Below are positions 8,083 to 14,919 of a stretch of DNA of 39,449 bases, piece by piece. The translations under genes and the position numbers were made by a program. Origin of the DNA: Chloroflexota bacterium (GTDB lineage: Bacteria > Chloroflexota > Dehalococcoidia > UBA2979); assembly GCA_002718395.1 (NCBI GenBank), contig PBEG01000018.1, forward strand, positions 1-39,449. The letters are read 5' to 3'. Each line of letters begins with the position of its first letter. Position 1 is the stretch's first letter. The notes beneath the pieces are model-generated. The model did no database searches, had not been told where the DNA came from, and was given only the letters and a program-made list of their open reading frames with translations.

Positions 8083-9462
8083 TTATTTGTTATTTATTTG
8101 TTTGACTATATTTTCCATTTTTAATGCACGAGATCCTTTGACTAAAATTGTTGAATCATTGTATTGTTGTTTGCTGATGTAGCTTAAAAGTTGTTCACTT
8201 TTTGCAAAATGAGATACTTTTTTGTTTGAATTTTTTTTGCTACTAATGTAAATATCTTTGGCATTTTCACCTAAACAAATTATTTCATCTGCATGTTGGA
8301 CAGCTATTTTCCCAATAGTTATATGGTTACGTTTTGTCATGTTACCTAATTCTTTCATATCGCCAAGTATTGCAATTTTGTAATTATTCGATTTACCTAA
8401 AAGCCCAAGTGCGCCAATTAAAGATGACGGACTTGAATTGTATGTATCGTCTATGATTGTTAAGTTATTTTTTTTATTTATAATTTGCATTCTATCTTCC
8501 AATAAAAAATCTTCTAAAGTTGATTTAATTTTTTCAGGGATAATTTTCAAATAATTACTAACTGCAATACTTGCCAAAATGCAAGGCATTAAATGGACGC
8601 CAGGCTGTTTTATTTTTAATCTGTAGACAAATTCATTTTGAATAAATAAGTCAAATTCAAATCCCTTAAGTCCGTTATCAACAATATTCTTTGCGTGAAT
8701 ATCTGATTTATTACTTGTACCAAAAGATATTGTTTGTCTTGTTTTAGCATTGATTATTTTTTTTAATTTTGTGTCGTCATTATTTAATATTGATACCCCA
8801 TCTGCAGGCAATGCATCAATTAACTCTTTTTTAGCCAAAAAAATATTATTTATTGACCCCGCCCTTTCAAGATGAACCGTTTCTATATTTGTTATTATTC
8901 CATGATCTGGTTTTGCAATTTCAGCTAATTGAGCAATATCTCCTCGTTTGTACATGCCCATTTCTAATAATAAAATTTCAGTTTTATTGTCTGCTCTTAG
9001 AATAGTAAGTGGCATTCCAAGTTCATTATTATAATTTTTTATCGATGCGACTGTATTATATTGAGAGCTTAATACTTTTTCTGTTAATTGTTTTGTTGTA
9101 GTTTTCCCTACGCTTCCAGTTATTCCAATTGTGACAATATTTTTATATTGTTGTTTCCAATTTTTTGCGATTGCATGTAGTGCTAGGATACTATTTTTAA
9201 CATAAAAAACACTTAATCCTTCTTTTTCTAATTCTTTTTCAGAGATAATTCCCGTTGCACCATTTTTAATTGCTTCATTGATATAGCTATGACCATCTTC
9301 ATTTTCGCCTTTTAGAGCAATAAATATGTCACCTCTTTTAATTTCCTTAGAGTTTATTTTAAAGCCAGAAAATTTTTTTTCTTTACCAGTATTTTTCAGC
9401 AAAATTTTCTTTAGTGAATAAACAATTAGTTCTCTTCTTATTTCATTTTTTTTAGCGGACAT
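8083..9462 (-). CDS. murF: UDP-N-acetylmuramoyl-tripeptide--D-alanyl-D-alanine ligase MurF
   Basis: A Mur ligase of 459 residues that adds D-Ala-D-Ala to the UDP-MurNAc-tripeptide. Motifs are the N-terminal substrate domain (KINSKEIKRGDIFIALKGEN), P-loop TIGITGSVGKTTTK, YNNELGMPLTIL, LEMGMYKRGDI, ITNIETVHLER, DDTYNSSPSS and ILGDMKELG. The NNxxGxPL and LEMG segments are MurF-type, not MurE-type; no DNPR-like MurE motif is present, so this gene does not stand in for the missing murE. The ATG at 9462 overlaps ftsI by 11 nt. Its usual operon partner murE, which makes its tripeptide substrate, is not in the window. Confidence 0.95.
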   Translation of the reverse strand: MSAKKNEIRRELIVYSLKKILLKNTGKEKKFSGFKINSKEIKRGDIFIALKGENEDGHSYINEAIKNGATGIISEKELEKEGLSVFYVKNSILALHAIAKNWKQQYKNIVTIGITGSVGKTTTKQLTEKVLSSQYNTVASIKNYNNELGMPLTILRADNKTEILLLEMGMYKRGDIAQLAEIAKPDHGIITNIETVHLERAGSINNIFLAKKELIDALPADGVSILNNDDTKLKKIINAKTRQTISFGTSNKSDIHAKNIVDNGLKGFEFDLFIQNEFVYRLKIKQPGVHLMPCILASIAVSNYLKIIPEKIKSTLEDFLLEDRMQIINKKNNLTIIDDTYNSSPSSLIGALGLLGKSNNYKIAILGDMKELGNMTKRNHITIGKIAVQHADEIICLGENAKDIYISSKKNSNKKVSHFAKSEQLLSYISKQQYNDSTILVKGSRALKMENIVKQINNK

Positions 9463-11182
9463 TCTTTTTCACCATTTCTTCAGAAGGAGCTATTTCTAAA
9501 TATTCTAATATGTCTGTCGCAAGTGCTGAAAATGTCGGTGCAGCAATTTCACCACCTAAGTTTTTTTCGCCTTTTGGATAATCAATCTTAATCAGAACAG
9601 ATATTTCAGGGCTTTCATAAGGAACATAGCCAATAAAGGAGGCAATAGTATAATCCCAATCGTATATTGCATTTATCGTGTTGATTGTTGTTCCTGTTTT
9701 TCCTGCTACATTAAATCCATCAATTTTTGCTTGATGATATTTATTGTCATTTACTATTGCTAGCATAAGCTGTTGAATTTCTTTAGCAGTAGTCATTTTA
9801 ATTACTTGACCTAGTTCGACGGGTTTTATGGCCTTGATTTCTTCCTGATTAATTACTTCTTTAATTATATAAGGTCTCATCAATTTTCCATCATTAATTA
9901 ATGCATTTATAGCTGATAAAACTTGAATTGGCGTTGCAGCAATTCCTTGCCCATATGAATTAGTTGCTAAATCAATAGGGTACCAATCTTTAGACTTATT
10001 TGTTCTTAGCATTCCTTCTGCTTCTCCTGATAAACCTAAAGTTGTTTTTGTGCCAAAACCAAAATTATTTAGATAGTCATAAAATCTTTCTGCTCCTATT
10101 TTTTGCGCAATCCAAACTGCACCTGTATTCAATGAATGGATAAGATGATTTTTTACAGTTGTTTCACCATATGAGTTTAAATCCCAGTTTTGAATTCTTT
10201 GTGGCCCAATATCTACATAACCCTTATCAAAATAAGTTGTATCTTTGTCTATTAAATTAAGATCTAAAGCAATAGCAGAAGTTACTAGCTTCATTACTGA
10301 ACCAGGCTCATATATATCGCTAATGATCTTGTTTCTCGAATTTTGACTTAAATTGTCATCGAAAATAATTTTATTTGTTAGTTCGATTTCTGGATAATTT
10401 GCCATTGCTAAAATTGCACCGGTTTTAGGGTTCATGACAAGGATGCTGCCGCCTGTAGCTTCATATTTATTAATTGCATTTAAAAGATGATTTTGTGCAA
10501 AATTCTGAATATACTTATCTATTGTTAAAATTATATCGTTGCCGGGTATTGGCTCCTCAATAGCCTCAAGTCCAAGTTTAATTTGCCTTCCAAATGGATC
10601 TTGTTCTGAAAATATGTATCCTGATTTCCCTTCTAAAATTGAGTTAAAGTCACTCTCAATGCCCCATAAACCACTTTGATCAAGACCGACATAACCAATT
10701 AATTGACCAGCTAAGTTTTTTTCGGGGTAGATTCTTTTAAATGAATCTAATGTATAAATATGGTTAAAATTATTTTGATGGATTAATTTTGTTTCTGAAA
10801 ATGGCATTTTTCTTTTTACAAGAATTTGTATATTTTTATTTATTGATTCATCAATTAGATCCTTACATTCTATCTTTATAATCTTGCACATTTTGATTAT
10901 TTCTTCTGTTTTAGTATTTTGATTAAATTTTGAACCATCAATATACAGGTCCCAAGTTTTTAGACTGGTTGCTAATGGATAGAAGTTTCTATCATAAATT
11001 GTACCGCGATTTGCTGAAAGCTCCTGCATAGATGAATGCATAGAATGTGCTTCTTGTTTATATTTATCGTGATCAATAACCTGAATGATAAACAATCTGT
11101 ATAACAAAATACAAGTTAACACGATTACAGAAGTAAAAAGTGTTTTATGTCTCCAAGTCAAACGACCTTTTTCGTTCGACAA
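9452..11182 (-). CDS. ftsI: Septal penicillin-binding protein FtsI (class B PBP)
   Basis: A 576-residue D,D-transpeptidase that crosslinks septal peptidoglycan. It has a short cytoplasmic tail, one transmembrane anchor (about 12-35), a dimerisation domain with RGTIYDRNFYPLATS (about 58-72) and a transpeptidase domain with all three active-site motifs: SVMK (Ser295-Lys298), SLN (350-352) and KTG (495-497). There are no PASTA repeats. The start is a TTG at 11182 with a GAGG site and 5-nt spacing; the next in-frame ATG lies beyond the anchor, so TTG is well supported. It follows ftsL after 26 nt and overlaps murF, not murE. Confidence 0.95.
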   Translation of the reverse strand: MSNEKGRLTWRHKTLFTSVIVLTCILLYRLFIIQVIDHDKYKQEAHSMHSSMQELSANRGTIYDRNFYPLATSLKTWDLYIDGSKFNQNTKTEEIIKMCKIIKIECKDLIDESINKNIQILVKRKMPFSETKLIHQNNFNHIYTLDSFKRIYPEKNLAGQLIGYVGLDQSGLWGIESDFNSILEGKSGYIFSEQDPFGRQIKLGLEAIEEPIPGNDIILTIDKYIQNFAQNHLLNAINKYEATGGSILVMNPKTGAILAMANYPEIELTNKIIFDDNLSQNSRNKIISDIYEPGSVMKLVTSAIALDLNLIDKDTTYFDKGYVDIGPQRIQNWDLNSYGETTVKNHLIHSLNTGAVWIAQKIGAERFYDYLNNFGFGTKTTLGLSGEAEGMLRTNKSKDWYPIDLATNSYGQGIAATPIQVLSAINALINDGKLMRPYIIKEVINQEEIKAIKPVELGQVIKMTTAKEIQQLMLAIVNDNKYHQAKIDGFNVAGKTGTTINTINAIYDWDYTIASFIGYVPYESPEISVLIKIDYPKGEKNLGGEIAAPTFSALATDILEYLEIAPSEEMVKKNVR

Positions 11183-11208
11183 TTTTACCTCACTTCTACC
11201 CCGTTAAA

Positions 11209-11721
11209 TTAAAATAATTTTAAAATTGCATCTTTTGTTTTATTAAGGAAGCTAATAAAATCACTAAAAATATTTTTTGCTAATTCAACCTTTTGTTCTT
11301 TTTTTTGCCTTTCAAATGCTTCATTATAATATTTGTATTTTTCAGGAATGTAGGAAGTTTTAATCAATGGAACATCTGATTTAATAAATAAATCAGATGT
11401 TTGTTTATTCATACCTAGTTCTATTGCTTTTAAATTAATATTATCGATATCAATCAATGTTGCAATTTCAACTTCTAACTCAGCTATTTCCGCACTTAAA
11501 TCATTGTTTATTAATTTAATATTTTTTGTTTCGTATCCAATCGTCGAAATTTTGTCAGTTGCTAATACCTGAATAATACCCATGATGCATATAAAAATGG
11601 AAAGAAATATATAAGGAGTCATATTAATTCTTTTATTGAAGTTTTTTTGTAGTCGAATTTTTTTATTTTTTGTAATTTGTTTTCTATATATAGATTCTGA
11701 AGTAGGAGTTGCTAAAACCAT
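11209..11721 (-). CDS. ftsL: Divisome protein FtsL-like
   Basis: A small bitopic membrane protein of 170 residues between rsmH and ftsI, the canonical ftsL place. It has a basic N-terminal tail (about 1-34), one transmembrane helix (about 36-54) and a heptad-like coiled-coil stretch (about 57-105, e.g. LSAEIAELEVEIATL). A polar C-terminal tail follows and ends in an amphipathic segment. FtsL/DivIC proteins are usually 90-130 residues, so the tail is longer than normal. Primary sequence does not identify the family; the call rests on topology, coiled coil and position. The ATG at 11721 overlaps the rsmH stop by one base (TAATG). Confidence 0.8.
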   Translation of the reverse strand: MVLATPTSESIYRKQITKNKKIRLQKNFNKRINMTPYIFLSIFICIMGIIQVLATDKISTIGYETKNIKLINNDLSAEIAELEVEIATLIDIDNINLKAIELGMNKQTSDLFIKSDVPLIKTSYIPEKYKYYNEAFERQKKEQKVELAKNIFSDFISFLNKTKDAILKLF

Positions 11722-12668
11722 TAACTTGCCTTTCTTGCATTGATTATTTCAGCAACACGCATTTTTGCTGATCTTGATGATGGATTTTTTTTAATCTCTG
11801 CTTCAGATGGTCTGATTATTTTTTTAGAGATCAATTTAATTTTTGCTTGATGATTGCAGTTGCATATAATTAACTTTGAATCACATAAACAATGTTTTGA
11901 TTCATTATGAAAAAATTGTTTGACAATGCGGTCCTCAATAGAATGAAATGAGATTACAACCAGTCTACCACCAGGGCTTTTTAACAACTTTATTGATTTT
12001 GATAGTGCAGTTTCTAGCATTTTTAATTCACTATTTACTGCAATTCTGAAAGCTTGAAAAACTTTTGTAGCAGGATGAATTTTTTTATTACTTCTCCCTT
12101 TGTAAACTGAGAGAACTAAATCTGATAATTCATTTGTATTACTGATTGGTCTTTTTGCAACAATTAATCTAGCAATTGTTTTACTGTATCTTTCTTCGCC
12201 ATACTCACTAAGAATTTTTATTATGTCTGATTCTTTAAAATTATTTATAATTTCATCTGCAGTAGTTAGCTGATTTTGATTCATGCGCATGTCCAAAGGT
12301 GATTTATTTTGGAAAGAAAAACCCCTTTTAGGATCGTTAAGTTGAATTTGAGATGTACCTAAATCAAATAAAATTGCATTAATGTTTTTTATTTGATTTT
12401 CTTGAATTACCTGATCAATATTACTGAAGTCAATATTATGTAGCGAAATTGAATTTTTATAATCTTCTAAATTTTCTTTTGCAATATTGATTGCTTGAAT
12501 ATCTTTATCAAGACCAATTACATTAATTGAATCATATTTCTCTAAAATAGCCTTAGAATGACCACCACCTCCAAGAGTTGCATCTAAAAATGTATCTCCA
12601 TTTTTTAAATTTACATGCTCTAATGCCTCTTGAACCATTACTGTTTTATGATGAAGCACACTATTCAT
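11721..12668 (-). CDS. rsmH: 16S rRNA (cytosine-1402-N4)-methyltransferase RsmH (MraW)
   Basis: A cytoplasmic SAM-dependent methyltransferase (315 residues) acting on C1402 in the ribosomal P site. It begins HHKTVMVQEAL, then has the SAM loop FLDATLGGGGHSKAIL, ILFDLGTSQIQL, the RGFSFQNKSPLDMRM segment that defines the family, KVFQAFRIAVN, VVISFHSIEDRIVK and the C-terminal RPSEAEIKKNPSSRSAKMR. The open frame starts with TTG at 12671 followed directly by ATG at 12668; the ATG is preferred because the GGAG site is then 7 nt away. It overlaps mraZ by 8 nt in the ATGAATAG arrangement. Confidence 0.97.
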   Translation of the reverse strand: MNSVLHHKTVMVQEALEHVNLKNGDTFLDATLGGGGHSKAILEKYDSINVIGLDKDIQAINIAKENLEDYKNSISLHNIDFSNIDQVIQENQIKNINAILFDLGTSQIQLNDPKRGFSFQNKSPLDMRMNQNQLTTADEIINNFKESDIIKILSEYGEERYSKTIARLIVAKRPISNTNELSDLVLSVYKGRSNKKIHPATKVFQAFRIAVNSELKMLETALSKSIKLLKSPGGRLVVISFHSIEDRIVKQFFHNESKHCLCDSKLIICNCNHQAKIKLISKKIIRPSEAEIKKNPSSRSAKMRVAEIINARKAS

Positions 12669-13068
12669 CAAGATTCTCCTGTTTTTTTAATTCATTTTCC
12701 CATATGGACTGAGGCCATAATTCAACATAATCACCACATCCAATAACTGCAATATTTTTTTCATCACCTAATAATTTTCTCAATTGGGGTGGAATCAGAA
12801 TTCTCCCTTGAGAATCTAAATCAACTTCGAATGCACCTGCTAGAAAATTTCTTCTGATTTGCCTACCAGCTTTTTGTCTGTTGCTTACATGTTCACCAAG
12901 CCTTGTTGATGTTTCAGTTTCAAAACCATTAATGGTATATAGCTCTAAGCAGCTATCAGGACTTTCTTTAATAACAGCTCCATTTATAAAAGCTGCTCTG
13001 TATCTTGCAGGCAAAGAGATGCGTCCTCTAGCATCTATTGAGTAATCAAATGAACCAAAAAAGTACAT
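12661..13068 (-). CDS. mraZ: Transcriptional regulator MraZ
   Basis: A 135-residue MraZ/AbrB-like DNA-binding protein that usually represses its own dcw operon. Two copies of the SpoVT-AbrB-type motif are visible: FDYSIDARGRISLPARYR near the N-terminus and EVDLDSQGRILIPPQLR in the second half. The open frame reaches 13119, but MraZ proteins begin at the equivalent of MYFFGSFDYSID. The ATG at 13068 has a GGAG site 5 nt upstream, so that start is chosen. The 51 bases this removes contain the predicted MraZ operator. It is the first gene of the minus-strand dcw operon and ends LDE-stop inside the rsmH start. Confidence 0.95.
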   Translation of the reverse strand: MYFFGSFDYSIDARGRISLPARYRAAFINGAVIKESPDSCLELYTINGFETETSTRLGEHVSNRQKAGRQIRRNFLAGAFEVDLDSQGRILIPPQLRKLLGDEKNIAVIGCGDYVELWPQSIWENELKKQENLDE

Positions 13069-13083
13069 CACAGCTCCATTTAT

Positions 13084-13118
13084 TGGGTATATATGGGAAT
13101 TAAGCCCATTTATACCCA
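13084..13118 (-). promoter_or_regulatory. Predicted MraZ operator: palindrome of TGGG repeats
   Basis: On the minus strand a TGGGTATAAATGGG arm (13118-13105) is followed by a 7-nt spacer and a CCCATATATACCCA arm (13097-13084). The arms are inverted repeats with one mismatch in 14. Each arm carries two TGGG units with a 10-nt period, the spacing described for MraZ boxes (TGGGN repeats separated by 5 nt). The block lies 16 bases before the mraZ ATG, in its predicted leader or start-site region. Autoregulation by MraZ is therefore likely. The pattern is directly visible; binding is inferred from the family. Confidence 0.65.
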
Positions 13119-13121
13119 TTT

Positions 13122-13151
13122 CTTATCATTTAAAGTACCAAATTGAGTCAA
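13122..13151 (-). promoter_or_regulatory. Candidate promoter of the dcw operon (mraZ)
   Basis: On the minus strand TTGACT (13151-13146) is separated by 18 nt from GATAAG (13127-13122). The predicted start near 13115 would fall inside the TGGG operator, a sensible repression geometry. A TATAAT at 13168-13163 is a better -10 alone but has only a weak upstream element (TATAAA). Either could serve. Confidence 0.35.
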
Positions 13152-13154
13152 TTT
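13140..13154. repeat. 15-bp perfect inverted repeat in the mraZ/mogA divergent region
   Basis: AAATTGA-G-TCAATTT: two perfect 7-nt arms around one central G at 13147. It covers the candidate -35 element of the mraZ promoter. It is AT-rich, so chance is possible, but its location between two divergent promoters fits an operator. No regulator can be named. Confidence 0.5.
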
Positions 13155-13202
13155 CGACAAGCATTATAGAAAAAAGTATTGTGTTTTTATAAAAGAAAAT
13201 CA

Positions 13203-13231
13203 TTAATCTTATTCGAATAAACGGGTATAAT
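13203..13231 (+). promoter_or_regulatory. Candidate promoter of the mogA-trmD-rplS run
   Basis: A perfect TATAAT (13226-13231) lies 17 nt after TTAATC (13203-13208). The predicted start near 13238 gives a leader of about 15 nt with the GGGAG ribosome site at 13241-13245 just before the ATG at 13253. Confidence 0.5.
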
Positions 13232-13252
13232 TTAACCCATGGGAGCAATTTG

Positions 13253-13780
13253 ATGTCTAGTAAAAAAAAATGGCGAGTATATTTAATTGTTTTAAGTGAT
13301 TTAGGGGCGCAAGGTAAAAGAGAAGATACAGCTGGAGAATCTGTAAAGTCTATGCTTAAAGATAATAATTTTATTATTAACGATAAAATTATTATTCCTG
13401 ATGACTTTGATAGCTTAGTAGCAATTTTAAAAAAAGAAACAGACCCAGATTATGTTCAATCTGATGTAATTTTTACAATTGGTGGGACTGGTTTATCTCC
13501 AAGAGATATTACGCCTCAAGCAACAAAATTAATTTTAGATATAGAAATTCCTGGATTGACTGAATTAATGAGAATCAAGGGATATGAATTAAATAGGTTA
13601 GCTATTATTAGTAGAAGCGTAGCTGGTATTCGTAATAACGTGCTAATAATTAACCTGCCAGGCAGTAAAAGAGGCGCCACTGAAAGCTTAGGATTAATTA
13701 TTGAACAAATTGATCATTTGTTGAATCAGATTCAAAATAAAGATGACAATTATCATGAGAACTTAAAAAATGAAAATTAA
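13253..13780 (+). CDS. MogA/MoaB-family molybdopterin-binding protein
   Basis: A 175-residue single-domain protein of the MoCF (molybdopterin-binding) fold; MogA/MoaB proteins adenylylate molybdopterin during molybdenum cofactor synthesis. Visible signatures are an N-terminal LIVLSDLGAQGKREDTAG, the TIGGTGLSPRDITPQAT loop that binds molybdopterin, a PGLTEL segment, and SRSVAGIRNNVLIINLPGS. The frame opens with TTG at 13250 followed by ATG at 13253; the ATG is chosen because the GGGAG site is 7 nt upstream. It overlaps trmD by 11 nt and occupies the place where rpsP or rimM often precede trmD. No other molybdenum cofactor genes are in view, so MogA and MoaB subtypes cannot be told apart and the symbol is left blank. 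Confidence 0.88.
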   Translation: MSSKKKWRVYLIVLSDLGAQGKREDTAGESVKSMLKDNNFIINDKIIIPDDFDSLVAILKKETDPDYVQSDVIFTIGGTGLSPRDITPQATKLILDIEIPGLTELMRIKGYELNRLAIISRSVAGIRNNVLIINLPGSKRGATESLGLIIEQIDHLLNQIQNKDDNYHENLKNEN

Positions 13781-14504
13781 TCTTTTAACTTTATTTCCTG
13801 ATTTTTTCTCTTCTCCGTTTGAATCGTCTATTCTTAGCAGGGCTATTCAAGAAGAAATTATTAATGTAGATATACATGATCTAAGAAAATGGGGAGAAGG
13901 AAAGCATAAGCAAGTTGATGACACTTCTTACGGAGGCGGCCCAGGCATGGTTTTGATGCCAGGACCATTAATGAAGGCTATAAAAGATATTAAAGGTAAG
14001 CAAAGTGAAAATACCCATGTCATTTTGATGACTCCGCAGGGAGAAAAACTTGATTACGATATTGCAAGCAAAATTGCATTAAAAGAGAATATTTTAATTA
14101 TTTGTGGCAAATATGAAGGAATTGATGAAAGAGTAGTAGAAAAGCATGTTGATCAAGAAATTTCATTGGCAGATGTTGTTTTTTCAGGAGGTGAAGTCGC
14201 TGCCTTGTCATTTGTCGATGCTATATCTCGATTAATTCCTGGAGTATTGGGTCAACCAGATTCCCTAATAGAGGAATCTTTTTGTGATAATTTATTAGAA
14301 TATCCGCAATATACAAAGCCTGCTACTATAGATGGGCTAGATGTTCCAAGTGTATTACTTTCTGGTAATCACAAAAATATTAACGAGTGGCGTCAAAAAC
14401 AGAGATTATTGAGAACAGCAAATCGAAGAAAAGATCTTTTAGAAAAAAAAGAATTAACTTCTGAAGAAAAACAATGGTTAGTTGAAAGTAATGACGAAAC
14501 GTAG
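13770..14504 (+). CDS. trmD: tRNA (guanine-37-N1)-methyltransferase TrmD
   Basis: A SPOUT-class, dimeric SAM-dependent methyltransferase (244 residues) that makes m1G37 in tRNAs, preventing +1 frameshifting. It starts MKINLLTLFPDFF and has VDDTSYGGGPGMVLMP, then the trefoil-knot motifs ICGKYEGIDERV and FSGGEVAALSFVDAISRLIP, and a C-terminal NEWRQKQRLLRT region. The usual LTGGELAA knot segment reads FSGGEVAA, a mild variant. It overlaps mogA by 11 nt and is followed by rplS after 35 nt, the conserved trmD-rplS pairing. Confidence 0.97.
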   Translation: MKINLLTLFPDFFSSPFESSILSRAIQEEIINVDIHDLRKWGEGKHKQVDDTSYGGGPGMVLMPGPLMKAIKDIKGKQSENTHVILMTPQGEKLDYDIASKIALKENILIICGKYEGIDERVVEKHVDQEISLADVVFSGGEVAALSFVDAISRLIPGVLGQPDSLIEESFCDNLLEYPQYTKPATIDGLDVPSVLLSGNHKNINEWRQKQRLLRTANRRKDLLEKKELTSEEKQWLVESNDET

Positions 14505-14539
14505 AATAATTTATTGATGTATTGTTTTAATGAAAAGAA

Positions 14540-14884
14540 ATGACTATGAATAAAATTTTTTTAGACAAAGTTCCTATAACAGCTAATCCTCATCTTGAGG
14601 ATATTCATCCTGGTGATCAAATTAGAATTTCATATAGGATTGTTGAAGGGGAGCGTGAACGATTACAGCCTTTTGAAGGAATAGTAATAAAACGACGTAA
14701 TGGTAAAGATGGCAGCATAACAGTTAGAAGGATAGCTTCTGGAGTAGGCGTAGAACGAACTTTTCCGTTGCAGTCAAATAGAGTAGAAAAAGTTGATCTA
14801 ATTCAACGAGGCAAAGTCAGACGTTCAAAGCTTTATTTTTTACGTGGCAGAACAGGCAAGTCTGCTAGATTAAAACAAAAATAA
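14540..14884 (+). CDS. rplS: 50S ribosomal protein L19
   Basis: A 114-residue L19 protein at the 30S-50S interface. The family core is visible: [52 protein letters not shown] and [17 protein letters not shown]. The first ATG (14540) is used; an in-frame ATG at 14546 is equally possible, and the ribosome site is weak (AAAAGAA). It follows trmD as in most bacteria. Confidence 0.97.
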   Translation: MTMNKIFLDKVPITANPHLEDIHPGDQIRISYRIVEGERERLQPFEGIVIKRRNGKDGSITVRRIASGVGVERTFPLQSNRVEKVDLIQRGKVRRSKLYFLRGRTGKSARLKQK

Positions 14885-14919
14885 TTTATTTACTATCTCA
14901 TGTATTATTGGCGTTATAG

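Noticed and set aside
13069-13119. Longer mraZ start at 13119
   Set aside because: MraZ proteins start at the equivalent of the ATG at 13068, which has a GGAG site; the extra codons are made of the TGGG operator.
13163-13168. Minus-strand TATAAT as the main dcw promoter
   Set aside because: The -10 match is perfect but no reasonable -35 lies 16-18 nt upstream; kept only as an alternative in the promoter entry.
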